From: Palaemon carinicauda
Lineage: Eukaryota > Arthropoda > Malacostraca > Decapoda > Palaemonidae
Length of the DNA stretch: 64,000 nucleotides
Reading direction: 5' to 3'
Assembly: GCF_036898095.1 (NCBI RefSeq)
Contig: NC_090759.1
Location: forward strand, 19,261,277-19,325,276
The position numbers and the translations under genes are program-made. Shown piece by piece: positions 20,790-32,586 of the stretch. The notes under the pieces are model-generated. The model was given only the letters and a program-made list of their open reading frames with translations. It was not told the origin of the DNA and searched no databases. The first letter of the stretch is position 1; every line of letters starts with the position of its first letter.

Positions 20790-22000
20790 GAGAAAAAAAT
20801 AAAGAAAACTAAACTCAAAGAGCCATGGAGAGAATGATGATGTGAATAACATTAAGAGCGAGAAAAGGAGTGACATGGGTAGTAATGGATATCCTAACAA
20901 CATAAAAAGAAACGGACATGAGCAGGACATACGTCTCGTAATGAGGATGACAGATAATAGATGGAGAGGAAGAATGACACAGTGGGTTCCTAGAGATTGT
21001 AAACGAACCAGGGAAAGGAAGAGAAGACAATAGATTCACAAGCTAGGAATATTTGCAGGTAGAGACAGGCAAAGGAAGACCATAAACAGACGGGACTGGA
21101 AGGACATGTCTGAGGCCTTTGTCCTGCAGTGGAATAGCAACGGCTGATCGTTGATGATGATGATGATGATGAATCTATGAAGTAAATGTAAACAGAGAAT
21201 TAAGGGTCACATCCATAACACAGGGATGACCATATCTATGTCATAAATCCTTTTGTACCAAATTCTTATAATTCAAAATAAACATAAAGACTAAAACCAA
21301 CGATTTTAGCTCTGCTTAAAAAAATAGGATGAATATTTTATCATAATCTAAAATTATACTTCATATGTTGAAAGTAAATATTGTGTATCGGGAAATTACC
21401 CCTTATCACTCGAAAATGATACAGCAAAATTTGCAATAAAACACAAGCGGATTAGACAAGGTAATACTGAGCAAATAATAAATGGATGCACCGAGCATTC
21501 ATATTGATGGTGTGCAACCAACCTATCTGCCCTTGTAAGTACAGATGGTTATTACTATTCTACAGAAATCATGGGACATTTAGCGACCTGTAACTGCAGT
21601 GGGTTACTCAGTCTCACCCTTCAAGCATTTCCACAACCTTTGGTGGCACAACCTCCATTGGCGACAAGATCAAAGGCAGATAAAAAGTGTCCCCATTGTA
21701 ACCTCTGCTGGAGCAGATTTGGAATTATTTCCTATCTACCCAATGTGTCCACAACTGTTTGAAGGTTTAAAGGTCACTCATGAATGGCAGAGGCAAAGGG
21801 TAGTGACAATGCCCCAGACTGACCATATATTTTATTTCATTTTAATGTTGCTATTGTTCTTGAAACATTGTACTTCAATGGTTCATGACATCTCTTGTAG
21901 TGTTTATTTCCTTTCCTCACTCGGCTATTTTTCCTGTTGTTATAGCATCCTCCTTTTCCAACTAGGGTTGTAGCTTAGCTAGTAAAAATAATAATAATAA
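20790..22000. other. Upstream intron or intergenic sequence with LINE debris
   Basis: Around 20840-21150 the plus strand resembles a diffuse C-terminal LINE tail (NRWRGRMTQWVPRDCKRTRERKRR, cut here into parts by me only for reading, then TGGAATAGCAACGGCTGA and a GAT run). At 21880-22000 is a LINE-T 3' tail (CCTTTTCCAACTAGGGTTGT) ending in AATAAT repeats. No exon is convincing; an Ig-like start near 21590-21650 on the minus strand is broken by stops. Confidence 0.4.
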
Positions 22001-22002
22001 TG

Positions 22003-22245
22003 GAAATGATCGGCGCTCAAGCCTCCTCCATCAAAGGTAGGACCAGGGAGGGACAGACAATGGCTGCTGATGACTCAGAAGGTAGAACTATAGGCTCCCC
22101 CAAACCCCCCATCCTTAGCACACAAGGATGGTGAGGTTGTAGACACTAAAAGAAACTATCGAGGTTGATCTCGTCTCGAATCCCAGACCAGAAGATAGCC
22201 AGGCAGGGACGTTCCCGTCTATATACTGTAGTCTTTTTCCAAAAG
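22003..22245 (-). mobile_element. tRNA-related SINE
   Basis: On the minus strand it has a B-box-like GGGATTCGAGAC (plus 22172-22185), then a body with CAACCTCACCATCCTTGTG and GAGTCATCAGCAGCCATTG, and a 3' tail of ATT repeats shared with the adjacent LINE-T tail. The composition matches a common decapod SINE from memory. The A-box end is disrupted. Confidence 0.55.
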
Positions 22246-22410
22246 ACCGAGAATGTACTTCATAGACAGGGAGGATTATGAAGATTATGGGTTGGAACAA
22301 AGCCCACAGTCTCTCAAAAACTTCCATTTGGCAAAATCCACAAAATTTAACTTCAACATCAAAAATATTACGCTATTAGCTAAGAATACCAGAAAACAGA
22401 AACTAAAAGG

Positions 22411-22640
22411 AAAATGACAAATTCATGGATAATTTGTATTTGACCTAACTATACAAACCTTAGCTATTTAATAGGGGTTATCACTTTTGGCGTAGCTAAA
22501 ATGACGAGCCATTAGAATTTTAACGAGGGTTTACTACCCCACCGCTAGTTAGTGGGGGGGGGGTAGCTTGCTAACCCCCCCACTCACACACACCTGTGCT
22601 TGAGCTCACTTTGCTTAGAGGTAGGACTTCAAGGGAGATA
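22411..22640 (-). repeat. Terminal inverted repeat, DIRS-B 3' end
   Basis: Starts AAAATGACAAATTCATGG and includes CTATACAAACCTTAGCTATT. Its outer 60-odd bases are closely repeated in inverted form at 22659-22725. The left-end partner is not in the window. Confidence 0.65.
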
Positions 22641-22658
22641 GGGCTGGCAGGCAATTTT

Positions 22659-22755
22659 GATTAAATAGCTAAGGTTTGTACAGTTAGGAAAAATACAAAT
22701 TATCTACAAATTTGTCATTTGTTCCGTTATACAAACCACGCTATTTAATAGGGGT
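22659..22755 (-). repeat. Internal complementary region, DIRS-B
   Basis: ATTAAATAGCTAAGGTTTGT ... ACAAATTTGTCATTT is the inverted complement of the outer terminal repeat at 22411-22475. The adjoining CCGTTATACAAACC ... CTATTTAATAGG should represent the missing left end. Confidence 0.65.
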
Positions 22756-23187
22756 GACTCACCCATTAGGAAGGGTGCAAAGTCCCGGCCACTCAACAAT
22801 AAGGAGTCCCTGCACCTCGCTAGAACCTTGCTACGCAAGGACTGCGGCCTACGTAAGCTGTGTGTGAAGGTATAATAAAGTGTGACTCGTCCTAGGAAGT
22901 TAACCTGTAGTCCTTTAGATGGAAACTTTAGGGTAGGACTCTCCCAATAACACCTCGTCAGGGTATGGGGACGTGACAGTATTAGCTTAATACTAGGAAC
23001 ACAAGGAAACATGGTTACCTGCAGTGGTTTGAGGTCAGCTGTGCAGAGAACCCAGGATGCTGCTTTCCACAAGAGAGGGGAAGATGAAGAAAATAAGGGC
23101 CAAGCAAACCTTTTCATTCATGCAGACTAAGACCGGGTAAATATGCCCTCAACATTCTGCTACTTGTCCACTAAGGAGCCTGAGGTT

Positions 23188-23422
23188 TTAAACCAACTGT
23201 TGTGCAGCTACAACAGGGTCGATAGAAAACGTATCGAGCCTCCTGTGGGTCACGTCTTGCAGGTAGTGGGCTGTGAAGGTCGTCTGACGCTTCCACACCC
23301 AAGCTTGAAGAACCTGCGTCACTGAGAAATTTTTCTTGAAGGCCAGGGACGTAGCTACGTCCCTGACATCATGTGCTCTAGGGCGACGTGACGGAGGAGG
23401 GTCAGGATTCAGGGACAGATGA
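23188..23422 (-). pseudogene. DIRS-B tyrosine recombinase, C-terminal part
   Basis: Encodes SRRPRAHDVRDVATSLAF (His-x2-Arg box) and WVWKRQTTFTAHYLQDV with the likely catalytic Tyr, then a short tail ending AAQQLV. It is the C-terminal half of the recombinase whose N-terminal part is at 29938-30560, separated by the inserted LINE L1. The 12-bp duplicated target (23411-23422 and 29926-29937) lies at the break. Confidence 0.75.
23411..23422. repeat. Target-site duplication of LINE L1, left copy
   Basis: AGGGACAGATGA here matches AGGAACAGATGA at 29926-29937 with one difference. Confidence 0.75.
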
Positions 23423-23571
23423 TTGATTGATTTAAAGTTTTCAGGCATCCTGACATCTGAGGTCATTGACGCCGGTAACATTTAATTTATGTATACAAAA
23501 ATGAAAAAAATAAAATAAAATAAAAAATAAAAGTATTCAATTAAAATCATAAAAAATGAATGTCATAAAAG

Positions 23572-26500
23572 TTAAATATTTTTCAGAAGACCTGCTTCTG
23601 AAATAAATCTAAAAATGCCACTTGCATGGTAGAACACATCATTTCCAAGAATCTTGGCAAGGATGAACCTGCCACCCTCACCTCGAGCCTCAAACAAATA
23701 TCTATTCCGCAAGTTGTTATAATTGGGGCATTCGGTCAACAAATGCCTTACTGTTAGAGGTACTAAACAGTCGTCACAATACGGTTGGTGTTGGCCCTTC
23801 AGCAGAAACTCGTGTGTCAACCGAGTGTGACCAATACGGAGACGACAAAGAGACGTCTCCCATTTTTGGGGCATCATATTATACCTCCAAGGAGATATGT
23901 CATTTGTTATCTCTCGCATTTTATTGCCATCTTGACTATCCCATTGCTGTTGCCATTTATTGCAAACCAATTTCTTGATGTCAGGTAAGAAATCATTACA
24001 GGGAATGAAATACCTTCTTGGCAGCAACTCGGATGCAGCCTCCTTAGCCAGTGAATCTGCCTTCTCATTCCCAGACACACCTACATGTGCTGGAACCCAA
24101 CAAAATTGAACTGTTATACCTCTCCGTCCAATAATGAAAAGGAATTCTAAAATCTTTAAAACTAGAGGGTTATTAGAATTAAAAACTTCCATAGCTTGAA
24201 GGACACTCCTTGCATCACTAAAAATTGTAAAATTACCCTCCTTCTCCAACGCTTTTTTTTCAATAGCGGTTAATATGCCATACAATTCAGCAGTAAGTAC
24301 GGAAGCGGTCAGAGGAAGTGCACCTCTACAATTAAAACCATTACTATGTACTCCAAATCCAACGCCAGCATCAGATTTGGAGCCATCAGTATAGATAAAA
24401 TTTTATCCTCTATGTTCTTTAACATGTTCATTAAAAAGAGACCTGGCATCTAGGTCTGACATATTCTTCTTATCTCCAATAAAATATTTACAAAAAGATA
24501 TCTCTGGTAACTTCCATGGAGGCATTGATGATACCTTGAATGGAAGTACCTTATTTCTAAATATATCCAGACTATTTAATAATCGTTTCACCCGAAAGCC
24601 ATAAGGTTGAGGAGATTTTGGGTGCAACTCAAAGTATGATGCATGTCTTACAAGACTTGCAGTCTGAAAGGCTAGAGAGTTAGGGAGTCTTTGCAATCTA
24701 AACCAATACCGAAGAATGGAAGACATTCGGTAAAGGTCTAGAGGTAACTCTCCAGCATCAACAAGGAGACTTGGGATAGGGGATGTTTTAAAAGCTCCAG
24801 TAGACAATCTAATACCTGCATGATGTATCGAGTCTAATATTTTTAACCGGCTTGGGGTGGCTGAAGAATATACCTCACAACCATAACTAATTTTGGAAAA
24901 AATCAAGGCCTTGTATAATTTTAGAATAGTATTGCGGTCTGCCCCCCACAATGTATGGGACAATACTTTTAAGATATTCAGAGCTTTAACACATTTAGCT
25001 TTTAATGCTTTTAAGTGAGAAACCCATGAAAGCCTACAATCAAATATCAAACCTAAAAATTTAGCTTCTCTTGCACATGGTATCCATTGACCTTTAATGT
25101 ATATATCCGGGTCTAGATGTACTCCCCGGATACGACAAAAATGGACAATGGTAGTTTTACTTGTCGAGAAATTAAATCCATTCATGTCAGCCCACTGGAT
25201 AATTTTATCAAGGGAGTTGGATTTTTCTCTCAACCATTGCCATTCTAGTGCCAGCAAATGATATTGAGAAATCATCCACAAATAATGTTGAGAGAACATC
25301 CTGGGGAATGGCTGAGGATACCCCATTAATTGCTGGTGCAAAAAGGGTTACACTCAGCACACTACCCTGAGGAACTCCTTCTTCCTGGCACTTACTCTCT
25401 GATAGAGTTTCCCCCACTCTCACTTGAAAAACTCTACGTGAAAGAAATGCCTGAATAAATAGTGGCAGCTCTCCTCTCAATCCCAATTCATGAATGGTTT
25501 TAAGGATACCATATCTCCATGTGGTATCATATGCCTTTTCAAGGTAAAGAAATACTGTAACATGGTGCTGTTTGGAAGCAAAGGCTTCACAAATAGAAGA
25601 CTCTAGTCGTATCAACACATCAGTCGTTGAGTGCATTTTTCGGAATCCACATTGAATCGGTGATAAAATACCTTTCTATTCAAGGTACCACATGAGCCTT
25701 GCATTGACCATCTTCTCCATGATTTTACATAAACAAGATGTCAATGCAATAGGACGATAGTTTGCTGCTAAAAACTTGTCTTTACCGGGTTTTAAAAAGG
25801 CTAAAATAAAGGCTAGTTCCCAAACACTTGGGTAACTATGATCATGCCATATTCTATTGATAATACTTAAAATAAATAGCTTTGTATTAAAATGTACATG
25901 TTTAATCATTGCATATGGAATTCCATCGGGTCCAGGGGCTGTATCATTGCAATGAGCAAGTGCGGAATCAAATTCTCTTCCAGTGAAAGGAGAATTATAC
26001 GACTCTTCCCTTCTTGTTGCAAAATTTAAAATTTTCTTTTCTTCAGTGCTCCTATACTGGTGACCAGGGGCTCCTTCACACTTGCTGGATACATTTGAAA
26101 AATGATTAGCCAGGGCATTGCTAACATCATTTGCTTCAGTTACATACTGGCCATTCACCTTCAACACTGGTGGTGGGTTGGGGGTGAATTTGCCAGCTAT
26201 CTTTTTTACTTTCCTCCACACAGAAGATGGTGGTGTTCTACTGTTAATGGAGGAAACAAAAGACATCCATGACTGGCGCCTTGCTTCTTTCATGGCACGA
26301 CGGAACTGTGCTCTACATTTCTTCTACATAATTAAATTCTCATCAGTTCTGCGTCTACGCAATCATGTTAGAGATCTTCTTGTGGCTCTGTGCAGGGCAG
26401 TTAGTTCTGAGGACCACCACGGGACTAGTCGTCGTTTGAATAACCCTGTTGTATTGGGAATTGAATTGACTCCTGCTGTATGAAGAGTTCCATTCAGTAA

Positions 26501-27281
26501 GTCTATGGCATCATCAATATTTTCAACTTGTCCTGCATCCCCCTCAATTTCGCTTAGCTCACGAAATTTATCCCAGTCAGCCTTGTCAAGATTCCATCGT
26601 GGCGATCCCTGTAAAGGTGGACCATTGTTGGTGTTTATAATGATTGGTGCATGATCACTAGTATGCCAATCATCTAATGTTCTCCAATCGAAGTCGAGAA
26701 GGCAATTAGAGCTTACAATTGATAGGTCAATACATGACAAGGTACCTGTCTGGACATGAAAGTGTGTGGGTTCTCCTGTATTAAGGAGTCCCACATCTTC
26801 ATTTTCCACAATTGATGATATGATATTTCCCCTCGTGTTTGCTAAAACATCACCCCACAAAGGATGTCTACCATTCAAATCTCCAAGTAAAAGAAAAGGT
26901 TGAGGGAGTTGTTGAATCACCTCCACTAAGTTATCATACAAAATGTTATCATTTGGAGGTAAGTACAGAGAACAAATTGTATATTTTCACCCTATGTCAA
27001 TCTGTACAACCACTGCCTGCAAAGGTGTACGAATAAACAGAGAAACTTGGGGAACATCTCGACGAACGTATATGAGACTTCCGCCATGGCTCCCCACTTG
27101 GTGATCAATATGGTGTCCTATAACTAATATATTCGCGAGGACAAGGGGTATTATGATCAAGTTTGCTCTCCTGTAGACAAATAATTATGGGGGAATGCTC
27201 ATGAATAAGGAGCTTAAGTTCTTCATATTTGGCCCTTAAACCCTGACAATTCCATTGCAAAATGGAGGAAAAAACTATGGT
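23572..27281 (-). pseudogene. LINE L1 ORF2: endonuclease-RT-RNase H, frameshifted
   Basis: Domains in order: endonuclease (27260-26600; QWNCQGLRA start, LLGDLNGRHPLWGD, SDHAPIIINT), RT (26293-25208; NYRPIALTSCLCKIMEKM, FLYLEKAYDTTWR, GVPQGSVLSVTLF, FVDDFSI), RT connection region (25341-24403) and RNase H (about 24410-23572; YTDGSK intact, SDARSVLQAM, WVPAHVGVSGNEKADSLAKE). It ends in a CDDC...H...C zinc-finger-like tail. Frame changes occur near 26950, 26330, 25670, 25220 and 24400. There is no in-frame ATG between the ORF1 stop and the endonuclease start. Confidence 0.8.
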
Positions 27282-29123
27282 TTATAATTTGGTAGACCCC
27301 TTGGATGGAGTCTTCCCATTAGCAGTTTTTGATCTAACACTATTTTTAGGTGGTTTTATTAAAGAGGGTCTTGATATATTGGGTTTAGCATTTATGATTT
27401 TCTTTTTGTCTTTTTGATCTGATTGTTGACGAGGTTGGTGGACCTCCACTTGAATTTCCAATTTATTTAAATTGACTTCCAGATCAGAAATATCAACAGA
27501 CAAATCATCATATTTATTTGACGTCGTAATTTTGATATATCTTATGGAAGGGGGCGAGAGAGATGGAGATCTCTCTCTTTTCCGATTAGTAGGTTTTGAG
27601 CTACCAGGTTTTTGCACCTTCCCCAATACAGGTGCACCTAGTAACTTGGTGTCAGGTGGCATCTCCATCAAATCAGGCAAGGACATGGCCTGGAAGAGGT
27701 TAGTACTCTTGTTGGTAATGGGGGACGAAGGCTGTACAGAAATGGGCAATGACCCATTTTTAATACGCTGTGGCAGAGCCTCAGAAGGCAATATGATTAC
27801 CTTGTCATGCAGTACTTTATCAACAGAGGTTGTATTTCTTTTCTTAGGATTACTGGCAGTGCTAGGTGGGGTTGCTGTCTCCTGTGGTAAATTTACCTTT
27901 GATTTTAAGGCCTTTGCATAGCTGGTTGATTTATTCAACAGTCTTTTTGCATGTCCCACACTTATGTGTTCTAAACTTGATTTGTTTAGGGCAGCTTCCT
28001 CCAACTCCTATCAGCTTCCTCGCATCTCCTATCAGTTGATTTATGATTCAAATTGCAATTTGAACACCTGGCCTCAAGTGTACATTCTCCATGATAAGTT
28101 TTGGAGCAAATACCACACATTTTTCCATTTTTGCAAACTTTGGATGGGTGTCCAAATTTAAAACAATTAAAACATTGCAGGGATTTTTGTTTGAAAGGCC
28201 AAACTTTAATCCTTTCATTTTCAATAAAAATATGGAAAGGTACATCAGCATCCTGGAAAGTAAGTATGATCATTGAAGTTCCAGGAACCTTATGCACTTT
28301 CCATACATTTAATGGACACATAGAAAGTATCTCCTCCTCTGTAAATTCGTACAGGTCCTTATTAAAGACCACTCCCCTTCCATAACTAAAATTTAGATGA
28401 GGTTTCATTTCCAATGTAATTTCATCACTGCCTGTCTGTAAGTTAGACAGTATTGTAGATTGAGTCGAAGATTTGGCATGGATGAGATAACTATTCTTCC
28501 CAAAACGAGATATATCTCCAGGTGCTATGGTTCCTACTTTTTTTTTGGATAAACTTACATATCTTAAAATAATTTCCTATTATCCCTTTAGGTTCAGCTA
28601 AGAGCCACATTGGTGGTTTGGGTTTTCTCTGTGAAGGCATGGGTACATTTCTATCTTTTTCAAACCAATCAGCAGGTTTGTACACATCCAATTCCTTTGG
28701 GACCTTATCACAAAGATCTCCCATGATGTTCAATTCGTTAATTTTGATACTACTAATATTACTTATGGCAGTAAACGCTTCATCATGACTTTCAAAAGAT
28801 ATCCAAGAGTCCCATTTTTCATCTCCAAGTCTCATCCTTATTTCCTTTATCAATCCATAGCACTCAAATGCTTTATATATATCATCATAATTTGTCTCTA
28901 ATGGGATTTGGGAAACATGAAGGAATCGTAGTTTCCCTGTGTTACCCAAATTGCTAGATATTTTAACATCAGTAGAGTGGTCCTTTTTAGCTCGAAGGTC
29001 GTCAACAGAATTTTCCTTAATTACAGTAGCAGAAGTCGTCAACAGTGCCGGGAGGGAGTCAGCAAATCCAGGGGATGGGGAGTCAGCATTTGAAGGGTCC
29101 ATATTTAAGGATGGGATTTTCAT
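27282..29123 (-). pseudogene. LINE L1 ORF1: RRM and zinc-knuckle protein
   Basis: RNA-binding Gag-like protein. An RRM-like domain lies near 28930-28700 (RFLHVSQIPLETNYDDIYKA, then IRMRLGDEKWDSWISFE). Three zinc knuckles follow near 28190-28030 (CFNCFKFGHPSKVC, CGICSKTYHGEC, CSNCNLNH). The C-terminus is Lys/Pro/Ser-rich. Relative to copy L2 it has an insertion of about 40 bp near 28515-28556, beginning GTAAGT and ending AG on the coding strand, and a small duplication near 28005. Both break the frame. Confidence 0.75.
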
Positions 29124-29925
29124 GTTTTTGTTGTTGTTTTGTTGGGGTACCTGCTTGAGAATTATAAAAATGTATCATACGTTGGAAAGGAAATTTGTAT
29201 TCTCCACTATCGGCACAATGAGAGTATACTTCCCAGATGGTCCACTCCATACCCTACCCGAAGGATAGCATCAAAACAGATATAGAGGCACAGGTGTAAG
29301 CTAAACCCGCCTGTTAGGACTGAGACCAAGGTAATATGGAATCATCCTCCCCATATCTGTAATGATGGGCTTCCGGCCAAAAGCCAAGAGTCCCACCTCA
29401 AGGATTGGATCCCCCTGGATTCCGATGACCCAACCCTTGAGAGTAGTTCTGCCAAAAAGGTCCAAACCATGGCTGAGATCATCCAATACTCTCATATATA
29501 GCTTTGATTGCGAATACCTCCCAACCGTGATCCCTTCTCCCTTTCATCTAAGCAGGCAGTAATAACAAATGTGGAAATATCCACGCCATTTAAATAAAAT
29601 AAAAAAAACAGATAAATAGATAAATGAACAAATAAAATAAATAAATATATATATATATGCATACATCTACATATATATATAAGTAAGAAAGATAATAATC
29701 ATAGAGATAGGACAGCAAGATGAAAGAAAGTTCATAAGATTAGGAGAAGGTCGAAGTAATATTAAGCAGAAGAAAAAGATGAAAGAGAGAAATTTAGATT
29801 CAAACTGGGGGAGCAATTTCCCGAAGTTCGAGAGCCCTCTTGCCCGTCACCAAGATTCAGCATGGGAATGAAATGCCGTGCTGAAGCTCAATGACTTCAT
29901 CAAGGCATTCTCTCATTAAGAGGGC
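29124..29925 (-). other. LINE L1 5' UTR
   Basis: Non-coding, starting GCCCTCTTAATGAGAGAATG on the minus strand, as does copy L2. Contains an AT-rich tract at 29580-29690. I/Jockey-type elements carry internal promoters in this region, but no motif is certain here. Confidence 0.5.
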
Positions 29926-29937
29926 AGGAACAGATGA

Positions 29938-30560
29938 ATCACCCTATGGATCCATGCCGAGATGGTGTTCTTGGTGACCATCCTATTAGTCCTCCCAGTG
30001 CTCACAAACAATACCTGCACCGGGGGACGGACTGCAGTTGTTCTTTTGAGATATAGCCTCAGACTCCTTACTGGGCACAGTAGGAGATGGTTTGGGTCAT
30101 CTGTTACAGAAAGAAGACTCGAAATCTGGAAGGAGTCAAACCGAGGGTCCGGAACCCCCGGATTTTAAGTCATAGCAATAAACTCAGGGACAAATTTGAA
30201 CGTTACCTCCCTCCATCCCCTTGAATGGGCGATGTCATATGAGAGACCAAGAAGTTCACCGACTCGCTTGGCTGAGGCCAAAGCTAGTAGGAACACCGTC
30301 TTCCAAGTTAGGTGGCGATCTGAGGCCCGGCATAATGGTTCATAGAGATGTCTATTAAGAGACCTGAGAACTCGAACCGTGTTCCATGGAGGAGGTCTCA
30401 CTTCCGACTGAGGGCAGGAAAGTTCATAACTTCGTATGAGTAGGGAAAGTTCCAGCGAGGAAGAAATGTCCATTCCTTTAAGCCTGAAGGCTAGACTTGA
30501 GGCTGAGCAATAGCCTTTCACCGCCGAGACTGAAAGGCGCATTTCTTCCCGCAAATACAC
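29938..30560 (-). pseudogene. DIRS-B tyrosine recombinase, N-terminal and central part
   Basis: Includes an SAM-like N-terminal region (VKGYCSASSLAFRLKG, RVLRSLNRHLYEPLC) and the first catalytic Arg in ALASAKRVGELLGLS, then the SRGWREVTFKFVPEF block known from DIRS recombinases. A stop at 30165-30167 closes the frame (FVPEFIAMT). The gene continues, beyond the LINE, at 23188-23422 with the His-x2-Arg and Tyr parts. Confidence 0.75.
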
Positions 30561-31226
30561 GAGGAACTCCGCTATTGCTGGAATAGTGGCATCGAGTGGA
30601 GAGATACCCCTTCCACGATACCAACCACAGAAGACTTTCCACTTTGCCTGGTAGACAATGCGGATGACTTTCGCAGATGTCCAGACATCCTAATCGCATC
30701 TTGTTGTGAAAATCCTCTCTCAGCGAGGAGATGCTGGATAGCCTCCAGGCGTGAAGTCGTAGCGAAGCTACAGCTTTGTGGAAAATGTTGGCATGTGGTT
30801 GTTTGAGTAGCTCGTGTCGTGGAGGGAGTTCTCTCAGAAGTTCGGTTAGGAGCTGCAGAAGGTCTGGAAACCATTCCGCGTGATGCCATAGCGGAGCTAC
30901 GAGGGTCATTGAAAGATTGACCGACATTCTGGTCTTGTTGTGCACCCTCCTCATCAGACAGAATGGGGGAAAGGCGTACACGTCGATGTTGTTCCACCGT
31001 TGTTGGAAGGCATCTTGCCAGAGTGCCTTGGGATCCGGGACTGGTAGTACAGCGGAAGCTTGAAGTTCAACGCTGTCGCAAACAGATCCACAGTCTGGGA
31101 ACCCCACAAAGTCAGTACTTTGTTGGCTATTAGATGATCCAAAGACCAGTCAGTACTCACTATCTGAAACGCTCTGCTCAGATTGTCTGCGAGCACATTC
31201 CTCTTGCCTGGAATGAAACGTGTCAA
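30478..31226 (-). pseudogene. DIRS-B MT-like segment and end of RNase H
   Basis: Starts with RFIPGKRNVLADNLSR (end of RNase H), then TVDLFATALNFKLPLYY, DPKALWQDAF, VYAFPPF and TLVAPLWHHAEWFPDLL. This order (DLFA, DAF, FPPF, APLW) parallels the MT-like segment of DIRS-A and of phage-type adenine methylases, with FPPF in place of the catalytic (D/N)PPY. A frameshift near 31100 splits it. Confidence 0.7.
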
Positions 31227-31250
31227 TAGTGGGATCGAGTGGACTTTGGT

Positions 31251-32586
31251 TTATCTTAGTATCTCTACTGCGAGATGGGTTAGCTGCTTCGAAAAGGTAC
31301 CTCCTTGCTTGTTGATGTAAGCCACTACTGTGGTGTTGTCGCTCTTCACCACCACAGAGTGACCCGCCAGGTACTGTTGGAACTGTTGAAGGGCCAGGAA
31401 GACGGCCTTCATTTCTAGAAGATTTATATGGAGGCACTTTTCTGATTCTGACCCCAGGCCTGAGGTCCTGTGGTGCAGAACGTGGGCCCCCCACCCTTTC
31501 TTTGAGGCGTCCGAAAACAGCATCAAATCCGGGGGGAGGACGAAAAGATCTACTCCTCTTCGTAGGTTCTCATCTGTCACCCACCACTGCAGGTCCGTCC
31601 GTTCCGCAGGTCCCATAAGGATCATGACGTCCGGGGAATCGTAACCTTGATTCCACCGGGACTTGAGTCGCCACAGGAGGGATCTCATCCTGAGGCGACT
31701 GTTGGGAACTAGACGAGCCAAAGATGAGAGGTGACCGAGGAGACGTAACCACGATTAGGCTGGGAGTTCTTCTCGTCTGAGGAAAGGGCTTGCAACCCTC
31801 CTCAGCCTTGCTATCCTGTCGTCTGATGGGAAGACTTTGTGGAGATTGGAGTCTATGATCATGCCTAGGTATACCAGTCTTTGAATGGGAAGCAGAGAGG
31901 ACTTCTCGAGATTTACCATGATTCTCAGATCCTGGCAAAGTCCCAGAAGTTTGTCTCGGTGTTGAAGAAGGGATGACTCCGAGTCTGCTAGGATCAGCCA
32001 GTCGTCCAGATAATGGAGGAGACGGATGCCAATCCTGTGTGCCCACGACTATATTAGGGTGAACACTCTGGTGAAAACCTGTGGTGCTGTGGAGAGACCG
32101 AAACACAGCACCTTGAACTAGTAAACCTTGTTGTCTAGGCTGAATCTTAAATACTTCCTTGAAGACGGATGGACTGGGATCTGGAAGTACGCGTCCTTCA
32201 GATCCAGTGTACACATGAAGTCTTGTGGTCTCACTGCAAATCTGACCGTGTCTGCGGTCTCCATTTTGAACAGAGTTTGCTTGACAAACTTGTTCAGACG
32301 CCTTCTTTACAAGAAAGAGTCGACTGAAGCAGCCTGGAGACCTGTCAAGGACCTCTTGGAGAGCGCCCTTCTTCAACATGGTCTGGACTTCTGCCCGAAG
32401 GGCTTGCCCCCTTGCTGTTCCCATGGCAAGGGAGCTCAACGACACTGGATTCGTTGTCAGGGGAGGTAGAGATGTTGTGAACGGGACGCGATATCCCTGA
32501 CTGATTACGGAAATCGTCCATGTATCGGCCCGAGTTGTTGCCACCTGTCTGCACAACTTTGTAGGCATCCCCCAACTGGTGGACAA
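31251..32586 (-). pseudogene. DIRS-B reverse transcriptase/RNase H, broken
   Basis: The RT N-terminus is at 32500-32290 (GYRVPFTTSLPP, EVQTMLKKGALQEV, SRLFLVKK). Then frameshifted RT blocks follow to about 31800, where the palm is recognisable only in pieces. RNase H follows at 31640-31251: LMLFSDASKKGWGAH, HINLLEMKAVFLAL and VKSDNTTVVAYIN give the three acidic residues Asp, Glu and Asp. The longest frames are interrupted by indels, so this is a remnant. Confidence 0.7.

Larger units (their letters stand above)
23423..29925 (-). mobile_element. I/Jockey-like LINE, copy L1, full length
   Basis: A 6.5-kb non-LTR retrotransposon on the minus strand: 5' UTR (29124-29925), ORF1 with RRM-like and zinc-knuckle parts (27282-29123), ORF2 with endonuclease, RT and RNase H (23572-27281), 3' UTR ending in a short GATT-type run. 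The flanking 12-bp duplication is aggRacagatga, one mismatch between sides. Several frameshifts disable it. It sits in DIRS-B. Confidence 0.85.

Noticed and set aside
21571..21690. Possible Ig N-terminal half-exon on the minus strand (PPKVVEMLEG ... THCSYRS)
   Set aside because: Two in-frame stops between the strands and no clear splice sites; it may be a repeat rather than an exon.
22150..22200. Functional tRNA gene
   Set aside because: A B-box-like motif is present but no cloverleaf or A box; the surrounding body identifies a SINE.
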